Shown: positions 11,030-19,356, counted from the first letter of the stretch. The stretch is DNA of 26,539 nt from DASWIG01 sp965371445 (GCA_965371445.1 CBDUYN010000146.1:1-26539); one strand, 5' to 3'. Notes: generated from the letters alone by a model not told the origin. A program made the numbers and translations.

Positions 11030-11047
11030 CCGCGCTTCGGGACGCGG
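11030..11047 (-). terminator. Possible hairpin at the end of the ribosomal cluster
   Basis: CCGCG (11030-11034) pairs with CGCGG (11043-11047) around an 8-nt loop containing TTCGG, directly after the rplQ stop. It lies in the 47-nt gap between two convergent genes. No T-run follows, so it is only a weak terminator candidate. Confidence 0.3.
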
Positions 11048-11048
11048 G

Positions 11049-11444
11049 CTAATCCTCGTCTTCGTCCGCCGACTTGACGTTCGCGGGATCGTAGTCGACG
11101 AACTCGATCAGCGCCATTTCCGCGCCGTCGCCCTTTCTCGGTCCGAGCTTCAAGATCCGGGTGTAGCCGCCCTCACGCTCGGCGAACCGCGGCGCGATGT
11201 CGTCAAAAAGCTTCTTGACCAGGTGCCGGTCACTGACCCAGCGGCGCACCTGGCGGCGGGCATGGAGCGTCCCGCGCTTGCCCTGGGTCACCATCTTCTC
11301 GGCCAGGGGCCGTAGCTCCTTGGCCTTGGGAAGCGTCGTTTCGATCCGCTCGTGCTCGAAAAGCGACGCCAGCTGATTGCGGAACATCGCCCGGCGATGG
11401 GACGTCGTCCTGCCGAGCTTCCTTCCTCGTACCGCGTGACGCAT
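11049..11444 (-). CDS. rplQ: 50S ribosomal protein L17
   Basis: L17 is a large-subunit protein near the exit tunnel. The 131-residue product begins MRHAVRGRKLGRTTSHRRAM, the family signature, and contains RTLP-like ETTLPKAKELRPLAEKMVT. It ends in GGYTRILKLGPRKGDGAEMA followed by the normal ELV-type strand. A short acidic end (SADEDED) extends past the usual terminus. AAGGAG stands about 8 nt before the ATG. It is the last gene of the alpha block, 18 nt after rpoA. Confidence 0.98.
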   Translation of the reverse strand: MRHAVRGRKLGRTTSHRRAMFRNQLASLFEHERIETTLPKAKELRPLAEKMVTQGKRGTLHARRQVRRWVSDRHLVKKLFDDIAPRFAEREGGYTRILKLGPRKGDGAEMALIEFVDYDPANVKSADEDED

Positions 11445-11462
11445 GAATCGTCTCTCCTTGCG

Positions 11463-12455
11463 CTAGGGGGCCGTCTCGAGCAGGGCCGGCCCCGTCTCCG
11501 GCACGTCCATGCCGAATTGGAGGCCTAGCTTGACGAGCACTTGCTGGAGCTCTTCCAAGGACTTCCTGCCGAAGTTCTTGGTCTCCAACATCTCACGCTC
11601 GGTCTTGCGTACGAGGTCCCGGAGGTTTGTGATGGCGGCGTTTTTCAGGCAATTGGCCGAACGCACCGACAAGTCGAGCTCGTCGATCGACTTGGCGAGG
11701 AGCTTGTCGAGGCTCGAGAGCTCCTCGGATGCCGCCTGCGGCGCCTCTTCGCGCATCGACTCTTCGGCGTGCGTGAAGATGTTCAGGTGATCGCGCAGGA
11801 GGACCGAAGCGAGCGACAGGCACTCCTCGGGCGGCAGCGTGCCGTTGCTGTGGATCTCCAGCACCAGCCGCTCGTAGTCCGTCGCCCGGCCGACGCGCGC
11901 CGGCTCGACCTTGAAGTTCACCCGCCGCACCGGCGAATGAACCGAGTCGATCGGGATCCAGCCGATCCCCATGGTCTCGTCGAAGTTTTTTTCGGCCGTC
12001 ACGTAGCCGCGGCCACGCTTGACCTGCATCTGCATCTTGAGGTGCGCCTCCTCGTTCAAGGTGGCGATGGGTAAGTCGGCGCCGCAGATCTGGATCGACG
12101 GATCCCCGGCGAGGTCCGCCGCCGTGACCTGGCCCGGTCCCTTGAAGTCGATGTTTAGAAACTTCGGTTCTTCGCTCTCCAACCGGATCGGAATCTGGCG
12201 AAGGTTCAAGATGACGTCGGCCACGTCGTCGACGACGCCGGCTATCGAAGAGAACTCGTGCAAAACACCTTCGATGTGCACAGCCGTGATCGCCGCACCC
12301 TCGATCGAGGAGAGCAGGCAGCGGCGCAGCGCGTTGCCGATCGTGGTCGCGAAACCGCGTTCGAAGGGCTGGGCCGAGAACCTGCCAAAGGTCGGCGTTG
12401 CCGATTCCTGTTCGATATCTACGCGTTTGGGGCGTTGAAAACCCTTCCACAGCAT
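11463..12455 (-). CDS. rpoA: DNA-directed RNA polymerase subunit alpha
   Basis: This subunit dimerises to seed assembly of RNA polymerase, and its C-terminal domain contacts UP elements and activators. The 330-residue length is typical. The N-terminal domain (to about 235) contains ERGFATTIGNALRRCLLSSI and the EGVLHEFSSIAGV loop. After a linker, the C-terminal domain (about 250-315) has the helix-hairpin-helix pattern ELDLSVRSANCLKNAAI and KNFGRKSLEELQQVLVKLGL. It lies between rpsD (47 nt gap holding a hairpin) and rplQ. GGAAGGAG precedes the ATG. Confidence 0.98.
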   Translation of the reverse strand: MLWKGFQRPKRVDIEQESATPTFGRFSAQPFERGFATTIGNALRRCLLSSIEGAAITAVHIEGVLHEFSSIAGVVDDVADVILNLRQIPIRLESEEPKFLNIDFKGPGQVTAADLAGDPSIQICGADLPIATLNEEAHLKMQMQVKRGRGYVTAEKNFDETMGIGWIPIDSVHSPVRRVNFKVEPARVGRATDYERLVLEIHSNGTLPPEECLSLASVLLRDHLNIFTHAEESMREEAPQAASEELSSLDKLLAKSIDELDLSVRSANCLKNAAITNLRDLVRKTEREMLETKNFGRKSLEELQQVLVKLGLQFGMDVPETGPALLETAP

Positions 12456-12471
12456 CTGAAGATCTCCTTCC

Positions 12472-12490
12472 CGGGTCCCCTCGGGGCCCG
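12472..12490 (-). other. Stable hairpin between rpsD and rpoA
   Basis: In the minus-strand transcript this stretch folds as four G-C/C-G pairs, one C-A mismatch and three more C-G pairs around a GAG triloop. It sits in the 47-nt rpsD-rpoA gap, just upstream of the rpoA ribosome binding site. It could mark attenuation, RNA processing or translational control that sets alpha-subunit level apart from the ribosomal proteins. Confidence 0.4.
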
Positions 12491-12502
12491 AATGCTTTGG
12501 CT

Positions 12503-13132
12503 CTACCGGCTGTAGAGCTCGACGATCAGCTGCTCCTGGACCGGGATCTTGATGTCCTCGCGGGCGGGGATCTTCAAGACCTTGCCACTGAAGGTTTCAG
12601 GATCGAGCTCCAGCCAGTCGGGGACGCCGCGTCCCCGGGCCGTCTCGACGCTCGCCCGGATGAGCTCGTTCTTACGGCTCGCCTCCTTGACCGAGATCAC
12701 CTGCTCGACTTTGAGCTGGACCGAAGGAATCGTCACCTTCTTGCCGTCGACCAGGATATGGCCGTGGCGTATGAGCTGACGGGCCTGGGCGCGAGAGGCG
12801 CCGAAACCCAGGTTGTAGGCTACGTTGTCGAGCCGCCGCTCGAGCATCATGAGGAGGTTCTCGCCCGTGATGCCCTTTTTGCGGTCGGCTTTCTTGAAAT
12901 AGTTACGGAACTGCCGCTCCTGGATGCCATAGATGCGCTTGACTTTCTGCTTCTCACGAAGCTGCAGGCCGTAGCCCAGGGTCCGCCGGCCGCGGCGCTG
13001 GCCGTGTTGGCCCGGCGGATAGGCTCGGCGCTCGATGGCACACTTCTCCTTGAAGCAGCGGTCGCCTTTCAAAAAAAGCTTCATCCGCTCCCGGCGGCAG
13101 AGGCGGCAAACGGGTCCGGTATGTCTCGCCAC
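12503..13132 (-). CDS. rpsD: 30S ribosomal protein S4 (zinc-binding form)
   Basis: S4 nucleates 30S assembly on 16S rRNA and is the autogenous repressor of the alpha operon in E. coli. The 209-residue product keeps the four N-terminal zinc cysteines (C9, C12, C26, C31). It has the S4 RNA-binding domain with RRLDNVAYNLGFGASRAQARQ and GHILVDGKKV. The start is GTG with AAGGAG 6-7 nt upstream. Gap to rpsK is 37 nt. Confidence 0.98.
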   Translation of the reverse strand: MARHTGPVCRLCRRERMKLFLKGDRCFKEKCAIERRAYPPGQHGQRRGRRTLGYGLQLREKQKVKRIYGIQERQFRNYFKKADRKKGITGENLLMMLERRLDNVAYNLGFGASRAQARQLIRHGHILVDGKKVTIPSVQLKVEQVISVKEASRKNELIRASVETARGRGVPDWLELDPETFSGKVLKIPAREDIKIPVQEQLIVELYSR

Positions 13133-13169
13133 GTCGTACTCCTTCGAATCACATTGCTGGCTTAGGACG

Positions 13170-13565
13170 CTACACGCGGCGGCGCTTCTTGGGACGGCAG
13201 CCGTTGTGGGGAATCGGGGTGACGTCCTTGATCGACTTCACGACGAGCCCCGCCGCCTGGAGAGCACGGATCGCCGACTCGCGGCCGCCGCCCGGTCCCT
13301 TGACCAGAACGTCGATCGTGCGCACGCCCTGGTCCCGCGCCAGGATGCCCGCGTCGCGGCCGGCCATCTGGGCCGCAAACGGCGTGCCCTTGCGCGAACC
13401 CTTGAAACCGATCTTCCCCGACGAGGCCCAGGAGATGACGTCTCCCTCGGGATCGGAGATCGAGATCAGCGTGTTATTAAACGTCGCCTGGATATGGGCC
13501 AGCGCATGGGGGACCACACGCTTTTCCTTCTTCTTCGTCTTCTTCTCTTTCTTTGCCTTGGCCAC
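13170..13565 (-). CDS. rpsK: 30S ribosomal protein S11
   Basis: S11 forms part of the platform that binds mRNA near the E site. The 131-residue product has a lysine-rich N-terminal arm (about residues 2-15), then HIQATFNNTLISISDPEGDV, GRDAGILARDQGVRTIDVLVKGPG and the conserved end IPHNGCRPKKRRRV. The start is GTG, with an AGGGGG-type binding site that overlaps the rpsM stop region. Confidence 0.98.
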   Translation of the reverse strand: MAKAKKEKKTKKKEKRVVPHALAHIQATFNNTLISISDPEGDVISWASSGKIGFKGSRKGTPFAAQMAGRDAGILARDQGVRTIDVLVKGPGGGRESAIRALQAAGLVVKSIKDVTPIPHNGCRPKKRRRV

Positions 13566-13578
13566 TTTTCACTACCCC

Positions 13579-13959
13579 CTACTTACGGGTCTGCTTTTTG
13601 CCGGCGACGCTCATGCGCCGGGGCCCCTTCCGGGTACGGGCGTTGGTATGGGTCCGCTGACCACGGGTCGGGAGGTTGCGCCGGTGGCGCACGCCCCGGT
13701 AGCTCCCGATCTCCATCAGACGCCGGATGTTTTGCGCCACTTCCTTGCGCAGATCGCCTTCCACCCGGATCTCGTCCTGGATGATCTTGCGAATCCGCCG
13801 CGCCTCCTCCTCCGTTAAGTCCTTCACCTTGGTCGACTCCTCGACTTCGGCTTTTCTTAGGATCTGCCTGGAGATCGTCGACCCGATCCCGTGGATGTAG
13901 GTGAGCCCGACCCAGACCTGCTTGTTGGGGGGCAGATCAATACCCGCAATTCTCGCCAT
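13579..13959 (-). CDS. rpsM: 30S ribosomal protein S13
   Basis: S13 lies at the 30S head and contacts the P-site tRNA and the 50S bridge. The 126-residue product begins MARIAGIDLPPNKQVWVGLTYIHGIG. It contains SYRGVRHRRNLPTRGQRTHTNARTRKG, the conserved basic C-terminal extension. It starts only 3 nt after the rpmJ stop, so translational coupling is likely. Confidence 0.98.
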   Translation of the reverse strand: MARIAGIDLPPNKQVWVGLTYIHGIGSTISRQILRKAEVEESTKVKDLTEEEARRIRKIIQDEIRVEGDLRKEVAQNIRRLMEIGSYRGVRHRRNLPTRGQRTHTNARTRKGPRRMSVAGKKQTRK

Positions 13960-13962
13960 CGC

Positions 13963-14076
13963 TTAACCCTGCCGCTGCTTGTGCTTTGGATTCTCGCAAA
14001 TCACCCGTACGACGCCGTGCCGCCGGATGACCTTACACTTCGAACACATTCGCTTCACAGATGCCCGTACCTTCAT
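13963..14076 (-). CDS. rpmJ: 50S ribosomal protein L36 (zinc-binding form)
   Basis: L36 is a 37-residue zinc-ribbon protein of the 50S subunit. The product has C11, C14, C27 and H32 in the CxxC...C...H arrangement, within MKVRASVKRMCSKCK and ICENPKHKQRQG. An in-frame ATG two codons upstream (14082) is too close to the AGAGG binding site, so 14076 is preferred. It sits between infA and rpsM, the standard place. Confidence 0.96.
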   Translation of the reverse strand: MKVRASVKRMCSKCKVIRRHGVVRVICENPKHKQRQG

Positions 14077-14089
14077 GACCATGACCTCT

Positions 14090-14311
14090 CTACTTGAGCC
14101 GATAGATGATCCGCCCCCGGTTCAGGTCGTAGGGCGAGAGCTCGACCAAGACCTTGTCTCCCGGTAGGATCCGGATGAAATGTTTGCGCATCTTCCCGGA
14201 GATGTGGGCCAGGACCTGGTGGCCGTTTTCGAGCTCGACTCGAAACATCGCGTTGGGCAGCGTCTCGCTGACCACCGCCTGAACCTGGATCGCCTCTTCC
14301 TTGTTGGCCAA
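14090..14311 (-). CDS. infA: Translation initiation factor IF-1
   Basis: IF-1 is a single S1/OB-fold protein that occupies the 30S A site during initiation. The 73-residue product has the family pattern throughout: EEAIQVQAVVSETLPNAMF, RVELENGHQVLAHISGKMRK and PGDKVLVELSPYDLNRGRII. It lies between map (44 nt) and rpmJ (13 nt), as in many spc-alpha junctions. Confidence 0.98.
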   Translation of the reverse strand: MANKEEAIQVQAVVSETLPNAMFRVELENGHQVLAHISGKMRKHFIRILPGDKVLVELSPYDLNRGRIIYRLK

Positions 14312-14355
14312 AACTCGTCCTCGCCTGCCGTTTGTCCGTCGCGTACCGCTTCAAC

Positions 14356-15162
14356 CTACGAGGCGGCCGCCAGTAGAACCTCATCTCTCATCGCCATCTC
14401 GGCGATGTATCCACGCTCGCGACCCAGGAGCCTCGGCCCCTTGGGGGTCACGGCCACCGAGTACTCGAAGTGCGCCGAGAGCGTCCCGTCCTTGGTGCGG
14501 GCGGTCCAGCCGTCGGCGTCCATCTCGACGTCCGCCTGGCCGGCGTTGACCATCGGCTCCAAGGCCAGCACGTGGCCCGGACGCAGGCGCATGCCCTTCT
14601 TGGGCCGCTTGGCGAAGTTCGGTACCTGCGGCTCCTCGTGGAGCGCCGTCCCGACGCCGTGACCGACGAACTCCCGCACCACGGAGAAACCGTTCCGCTC
14701 GACATGGGTCTGTACGGCGTAGCCGATGTCTGAGAGCCGCCCCCCGGGGATCATCTTCTTCACCGCCCGGTCGAGAGCCTCCATGGTCACCTGGAGGAGC
14801 TTCGCCGCCTCCTCGTCGAGGCGGCCGACCGCGTAGGTCCGGGCCGCGTCGCCGTAGTAGCCCTTGTAGAGCACGCCGCAGTCGATGCCCAGGACGTCGC
14901 CCTCTTCCAGAGGCCGATCGTCCGGGATGCCGTGCACGACGACGTCGTTTAAAGCCGTGCACAGCGTCGAGGGAAAGCCCTTGTAGTTGAGAAAAGCCGG
15001 CACACCGCCCGCCTCCCGGATGACGCCCTCGGCCCAACGGTCGAGCTCCCCCGTCGTCACGCCGGGTGCCACGCGCTCGGCAATGCCGTCGAGCACCCGA
15101 TGCACGATGACGTTCGCCTCGTCGATCAGCTCGATCTCTCCGGGAGTCTTCAGGTCCACCAT
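14356..15162 (-). CDS. map: Type I methionine aminopeptidase
   Basis: This enzyme removes the initiator methionine from new proteins. The start is the ATG at 15162 with GGAAG about 8 nt upstream. A TTG 15 nt earlier is in frame but has no better signal. The 268-residue product has all five metal ligands in order: the two Asp of GIDCGVLYKGYYGDAARTYA, the His of FVGHGVGTALHEEP, the Glu of LALEPMVNAG and the Glu of LSAHFEYSVAVTPKG. There is no N-terminal zinc-finger or SH3-binding extension, so it is the short bacterial form. It follows adk by 33 nt. Confidence 0.97.
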   Translation of the reverse strand: MVDLKTPGEIELIDEANVIVHRVLDGIAERVAPGVTTGELDRWAEGVIREAGGVPAFLNYKGFPSTLCTALNDVVVHGIPDDRPLEEGDVLGIDCGVLYKGYYGDAARTYAVGRLDEEAAKLLQVTMEALDRAVKKMIPGGRLSDIGYAVQTHVERNGFSVVREFVGHGVGTALHEEPQVPNFAKRPKKGMRLRPGHVLALEPMVNAGQADVEMDADGWTARTKDGTLSAHFEYSVAVTPKGPRLLGRERGYIAEMAMRDEVLLAAAS

Positions 15163-15195
15163 CGTCGTAACTTCCAAGCGTACACGGCAAGCGTA

Positions 15196-15771
15196 TCAGG
15201 CCTCGCCGCCGATGGCAGTGAGGATCGAGCGTCCAACCTCTTCGATCGTCCGATCGCCGTCGATCTTGCGCAGGAGCCCCCGGGCGCCGTAGAGCTCGAC
15301 GAGCGGCGCCGTCTGCACTCGGTAGACCTCCAGACGCTCGCGGATCACGTCTTCCTGGTCGTCCTCGCGGCCGCGCTTCAACGCGCGCTCGACGAGCACG
15401 TCCTGAGGCGCGTCGATCAGCACGACGTGGTCGAGCTTCTCGCCGCGCCGCGCCAGGATCCTGGAAAGGGTCTCGGCCTGCGGTGCCGTGCGCGGGTAGC
15501 CGTCGAGCAGATATCCCTCGCGGGCGTCCGCCTCGCTGAGCCGGTCCTCGAGGACCTCCGAGATCAGGGTGTCGTCGACCAGCCGGCCGCTCGCCATGAC
15601 GGCCTTGACGCGCTCGCCCAGGTCGGACCCCGAGTCGACCGCGGCACGCAGCATCTCGCCGGTCGAGACGGCCGGAATCCCGAGCCGCTTCGCCAGCGTC
15701 GCCGCCTGGGTCCCCTTGCCCGAGTTGGGCGGACCCAAGAAGACGATCCTGGACTTATCCCCGGCGGCCAC
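15196..15771 (-). CDS. adk: Adenylate kinase, short form
   Basis: Adenylate kinase interconverts ATP, AMP and ADP. The 191-residue product has the P-loop GPPNSGKGTQ near residue 13, the AMP-binding STGEMLRAAV, and DGYPRTAPQAE. The segment after KRGRED is short and has no four-cysteine zinc lid, so this is the small-lid type. The P-loop has Asn-Ser where Gly-Ala or Gly-Ser is commonest. The GTG start follows GGAAGGA and overlaps the end of secY by 17 nt, so the two are probably translationally coupled. Confidence 0.97.
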   Translation of the reverse strand: MAAGDKSRIVFLGPPNSGKGTQAATLAKRLGIPAVSTGEMLRAAVDSGSDLGERVKAVMASGRLVDDTLISEVLEDRLSEADAREGYLLDGYPRTAPQAETLSRILARRGEKLDHVVLIDAPQDVLVERALKRGREDDQEDVIRERLEVYRVQTAPLVELYGARGLLRKIDGDRTIEEVGRSILTAIGGEA

Positions 15772-17137
15772 GGATCCTTCCCTTTTTCAAGAAGCCGTCG
15801 TAGTTGCGCATCACGAGCTGCGACTCGACCTGCTGGACGAAATCCATGGCGACACCGACGACGATTAAGAGCGACGTACCACCGAAGTAGAAGTCGATCC
15901 CCAGGCCCGAGGTGATAAACGGAGGCAGGATGTCGTTCAAGGTGGCGCCGATGAAGGGGACGCCCTCGGCCTTGAAGCCGAAGAGCATCAGCTCCGGCAG
16001 GATCGAGACCCCCGCCAAGTAGAGCGCGCCGATCAAGGTCAACCGGGTCAGGACCCGGTCGATATACTCCGCCGTCCGCCGGCCGGAGCGAATGCCCGGG
16101 ATGAACCCCCCGTACTTGCGCATGTTCTCGGCCGTGTCCTGCGGGTTGAAGATGATCGACACGTAGAAATACGAGAAGAAGATGATCGCCGTCGCGTAGA
16201 TCACGTAGTAGATCGGTTGGCCGAAGCTGATCTTGTCGGCGAAGTTCTGGACCACCTCGATCTGGACCATACCCGCGATCGTCGACGGGATGACGACGAT
16301 CGACGACGCGAAAATCACCGGGATGACGCCGCCCGTGTTGACTCGCAGCGGCAGATAGGTGTTTTGGCCACCGTAGACCCGCCGTCCTACGACGCGCTTC
16401 GCGTACTGTACGGGGATGCGGCGCTGGGAGCGCTCCATGTAGACGATGAAGGCCGTCACAGCCAGCATGAAGACGATCAGGATCCCCATCCCCACCGGAT
16501 GGAGGTTTCCGGTCTGCACTTTGCCCACAGTCGAGGCGATCGCTCCCGGTAGGCCGATGACGATGCCGGCGAAGATGATGAGCGAGATGCCGTTGCCGAT
16601 GCCGCGCTCGGAGATTTGCTCGCCGAGCCACATGACGAAAGCGCAACCCGTGGTCAGCGTCAGGACGGTGACCAGCCGGAAAGGCCAGCCCGGATTCGGA
16701 ACCAGAGGCAGGCCACCGGGCGTGGGGAGGTTCTCGATCGCAAACGAGATGGCGCTCGACTGGATGATCGAGACGACAAGCGTCCCGTAGCGGGTGTACT
16801 GCGTGATCTTGCGCCGCCCGAGCTCGCCTTCTTTTGACAGCTTCTCAAGATAAGGGACCACCACGGTCAAAAGCTGCAGGATGATCGACGCCGTGATGTA
16901 GGGCATGATCCCCAGGGCAAAGACCGCGGCACGCTCGAGGCTCCGTCCGGTGAAGGTGTTCAGAAAGCCGAACATCGTCCCTTGCGCCTGCTGCATGATC
17001 TCGATCAAAGCCTCGGGATTGACCCCCGGTGTCGGGATCACGCACCCCACCCGGTAGACCGCGAGCAGCGCGAACGTGAAAAAGATCCGCTTGCGTAGCT
17101 CCGGGATGGCGAAGATGTTGCGGAAACTCTCGATCAC
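15755..17137 (-). CDS. secY: Protein translocase subunit SecY
   Basis: SecY is the channel of the Sec translocon in the inner membrane. The 460-residue product shows the ten hydrophobic segments of the family. Landmarks are RVGCVIPTPGVNPEAL at the first periplasmic loop, LGIMPYITASIILQLL, GEQISERGIGNGISLIIFAGIV, and the cytoplasmic loop RRIPVQYAKRVVGRRVYGGQ. It overlaps rplO by 4 nt upstream and adk by 17 nt downstream, so co-translation is likely. Confidence 0.98.
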   Translation of the reverse strand: MIESFRNIFAIPELRKRIFFTFALLAVYRVGCVIPTPGVNPEALIEIMQQAQGTMFGFLNTFTGRSLERAAVFALGIMPYITASIILQLLTVVVPYLEKLSKEGELGRRKITQYTRYGTLVVSIIQSSAISFAIENLPTPGGLPLVPNPGWPFRLVTVLTLTTGCAFVMWLGEQISERGIGNGISLIIFAGIVIGLPGAIASTVGKVQTGNLHPVGMGILIVFMLAVTAFIVYMERSQRRIPVQYAKRVVGRRVYGGQNTYLPLRVNTGGVIPVIFASSIVVIPSTIAGMVQIEVVQNFADKISFGQPIYYVIYATAIIFFSYFYVSIIFNPQDTAENMRKYGGFIPGIRSGRRTAEYIDRVLTRLTLIGALYLAGVSILPELMLFGFKAEGVPFIGATLNDILPPFITSGLGIDFYFGGTSLLIVVGVAMDFVQQVESQLVMRNYDGFLKKGRIRGRRG

Positions 17138-17571
17138 GAGCCCAACTCCTCACAGCGGCCGCCGGCGGCCTCGATTTTCTCCCGCGCCGACTTGCTGAAA
17201 CGGTGGGCCTTGACGACAAGCGCTTTCGCGACCTCGCCCTCGCCCAGCACCTTGACCGGTATGCCGCGCCGCACGAGACCCTTCTCGCTTAAAAGCTCCG
17301 GCGTGATCTCGCCCTCGAGATCGCCCAGGCGGGCGACGTTGACGACGGCGTACTCGGTCCGGAAGATGTTGGTGAAGCCCCGCTTGGGGACACGGCGAAT
17401 CAAGGGCATCTGGCCGCCCTCGAACCCGAGCCGCTGCGAGTATCCGCTCCGGGAGCGCTGCCCCTTGTGGCCGCGGCCGGCGGTCTTGCCGGTGCCCGAG
17501 CCCGGGCCCCGGCCGATGCGCTTCTTGGGGCGTGTCGACCCCGGTGCCGGTTTCAATTCGTGAAGCTTCAT
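17134..17571 (-). CDS. rplO: 50S ribosomal protein L15
   Basis: L15 is a late-assembling 50S protein. The 145-residue product starts MKLHELKPAPGSTRPKKRIG, followed by the Gly/Arg-rich GRGPGSGTGKTAGRGHKGQ arm and GFEGGQMPLIRRVPKRGF. The C-terminal globular part ends with AREKIEAAGG. It overlaps rpmD and secY by 4 nt each (ATGA junctions). Confidence 0.98.
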   Translation of the reverse strand: MKLHELKPAPGSTRPKKRIGRGPGSGTGKTAGRGHKGQRSRSGYSQRLGFEGGQMPLIRRVPKRGFTNIFRTEYAVVNVARLGDLEGEITPELLSEKGLVRRGIPVKVLGEGEVAKALVVKAHRFSKSAREKIEAAGGRCEELGS

Positions 17572-17765
17572 GACTGCTCCTCAACGATGCGCACGAGGTG
17601 CGAGATCTTTCTGACCATGCCGCGCACGGCGGGGCTGTCTTCCCGCTCCACGACGTGGCGAATGCGCCGCAGGCCCAGGCCGCGCAGCACCTCTCGCTGC
17701 TTCTTGTTGTAGCCGATGGGGCTTCTTACCTGCTCGATTAACAACGTCTTGCCTTCGTTTGCCAT
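17568..17765 (-). CDS. rpmD: 50S ribosomal protein L30
   Basis: L30 is a small 50S protein of about 60 residues; this one has 65. It carries LLIEQVRSPIGYNKKQREVL and GLGLRRIRHVVEREDSPAVRGMV. The ATG at 17765 has GAGGAA about 7 nt upstream, whereas an ATG 24 nt earlier lacks one and adds unconserved residues. The stop overlaps the rplO start by 4 nt. Confidence 0.96.
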   Translation of the reverse strand: MANEGKTLLIEQVRSPIGYNKKQREVLRGLGLRRIRHVVEREDSPAVRGMVRKISHLVRIVEEQS

Positions 17766-17815
17766 CGTCTTGTTCCTCGCGTCGGACATCGATTACCGAA
17801 TCCGCGCCTCTTGCC

Positions 17816-18349
17816 TCATCCGTCACTCCGAGTCCCGGCACTCGCCGGCTCCGCGGTTTCCTCCAGCGGAGCGAGCCCCCGGACGCGCCGTACGGTCTCG
17901 ACACTTCTCAGGGACAAAAGGCCCTGAAAGGTCGCCTTCACCACGTTCTGGGGATTGGTCGTGCCGAGCGACTTGGTCAGGATGTCCTGAATGCCGGCAC
18001 ACTCGATGACCGCACGCACCGGTCCTCCGGCGATGACGCCCGTACCCGGAGACGCCGGTTTGAGCAGCACCCTGCCGGCACTGAAGACCCCGATCACCTC
18101 GTGCGGGATCGTCGTCCCGACCATCGGCACTTCCGTCATGTTCTTCTTGGCGATATCAATCCCCTTGCGGATGGCCATCGGCACTTCCTTGGCCTTGCCG
18201 GAGCCGTAACCGACCCGGCCCTGGCCGTCGCCGATCACCACCAGCGCGGAAAACGAGAAGTTCTTGCCGCCCTTGACCACCTTGGTCACACGGTTGATGT
18301 GAACCACCTGCTCGAAGAACTCGGGTTCGCGTTCAAAATCCCTTGCCAC
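17816..18349 (-). CDS. rpsE: 30S ribosomal protein S5
   Basis: S5 contributes to decoding accuracy and mRNA unwinding at the entry channel. The 177-residue product has the double-stranded RNA-binding part (VHINRVTKVVKGGKNFSFSA, VVIGDGQGRVGYGSGKAKEV) and the C-terminal fold with GTGVIAGGPVRAVIECAGI and GTTNPQNVVKAT. The GTG start has GGAG 7 nt upstream. The last 10-15 residues (EETAEPASAGTRSDG) are unconserved. Confidence 0.98.
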   Translation of the reverse strand: MARDFEREPEFFEQVVHINRVTKVVKGGKNFSFSALVVIGDGQGRVGYGSGKAKEVPMAIRKGIDIAKKNMTEVPMVGTTIPHEVIGVFSAGRVLLKPASPGTGVIAGGPVRAVIECAGIQDILTKSLGTTNPQNVVKATFQGLLSLRSVETVRRVRGLAPLEETAEPASAGTRSDG

Positions 18350-18402
18350 AGTGCTGCTCCTTCACGGCCCCGGGCAATCCGCGCCCGTGGCCAAGATCCA
18401 AC

Positions 18403-18789
18403 TTAAAACTTGAGACCTTTCTCCCGCGCTCCGTCAGCGACGGCCTTGACCTTGCCGTGGTAGATCGCGCCGCCGCGGTCGAAGACCACGGTTTCGACGC
18501 CCTTTTCCCGAGCTCGCTCGGCGAGCGCTTCGCCGACTCTCTTGGCCGCCGCACAGCTGCCGGGCGAAGACTCGATGCCCTCCAAAAGCCCCTTCTCGCG
18601 CGAATTGGCCTGCGCCAGGGTGAGCCCCTGATGGTCGTCGATCACCTGGGCGTAGATATAGCGCAGGGTCTTGTGCACCGCGAGGCGCGGACGCTCGGGG
18701 GTGCCCGCGATGCGCTTGCGAAGCCTGAAATGGGCACGCTTCAAGCGGTGCCGCTTGGCCTTGGTCTTCTTTGCAAGATGCTCGCTCAT
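18403..18789 (-). CDS. rplR: 50S ribosomal protein L18
   Basis: L18 binds 5S rRNA. The 128-residue product has a basic N-terminal arm (KKTKAKRHRLKRAHFRLRKR), then GTPERPRLAVHKTLRYIYAQ, and ends with FDRGGAIYHGKVKAVADGAR. It lies 17 nt after rplF and 53 nt before rpsE. Confidence 0.97.
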   Translation of the reverse strand: MSEHLAKKTKAKRHRLKRAHFRLRKRIAGTPERPRLAVHKTLRYIYAQVIDDHQGLTLAQANSREKGLLEGIESSPGSCAAAKRVGEALAERAREKGVETVVFDRGGAIYHGKVKAVADGAREKGLKF

Positions 18790-18806
18790 CGTTTCACTCC
18801 TTCAAC

Positions 18807-19346
18807 CTAGCGGGCTCCCGCCTTACCGACCTTGCGGCGGATCCTCTCGTCCGAGTAGCGAATGCCCTTGGCCTTGTAGGGATCCGGCGGCCGCAGGCTC
18901 CGGATCTCGGCCGCCACCTGCCCCACCTGCTGGCGGTTGGCGCCGGCGACGGAGATCTTGTTGGCCTTGTCGATCTCGACCGTGATCCCTTCGGGGATCG
19001 GGAAGATCACCGGATGGGAGTAGCCGAGGGCGAAGTGTGCCTCGCGGCCCTTGACCTCGCCACGGTAGCCCACGCCGACGATCTCCAGGTTCTTTCCAAA
19101 GCCCGTCGTCACGCCGTGGACGGCGTTGGCCAGAAGCGCCCGCGCCAGCCCATGCTTGGCCCGGACCGTGCCTGAGCTCCCGGCGCACGAGACGCGGATC
19201 TCGCCGTCCTCGATCTTGACCGGACATTCCGGGAAGATAGGCTCCGTGACACGCCCCTTGGGCCCTTCGGCGACGAATCGATCGCCGTCGACCTTGACGT
19301 TGGCCCCCTTGGGGATCGGGATCGGTTGCTTTCCAATTCGAGACAT
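18807..19346 (-). CDS. rplF: 50S ribosomal protein L6
   Basis: L6 lies near the factor-binding centre of the 50S. The start is the ATG at 19346 (MSRIGKQPIPIPKG) with AGGAG 8 nt upstream; an in-frame extension of 18 residues into rpsH is not conserved. The 179-residue product has two related alpha-beta domains, LANAVHGVTTGFGKNLEIVG, and ends with PDPYKAKGIRYSDERIRRK, the family C-terminal signature. Confidence 0.98.
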   Translation of the reverse strand: MSRIGKQPIPIPKGANVKVDGDRFVAEGPKGRVTEPIFPECPVKIEDGEIRVSCAGSSGTVRAKHGLARALLANAVHGVTTGFGKNLEIVGVGYRGEVKGREAHFALGYSHPVIFPIPEGITVEIDKANKISVAGANRQQVGQVAAEIRSLRPPDPYKAKGIRYSDERIRRKVGKAGAR

Positions 19347-19356
19347 CGCTACTCTC

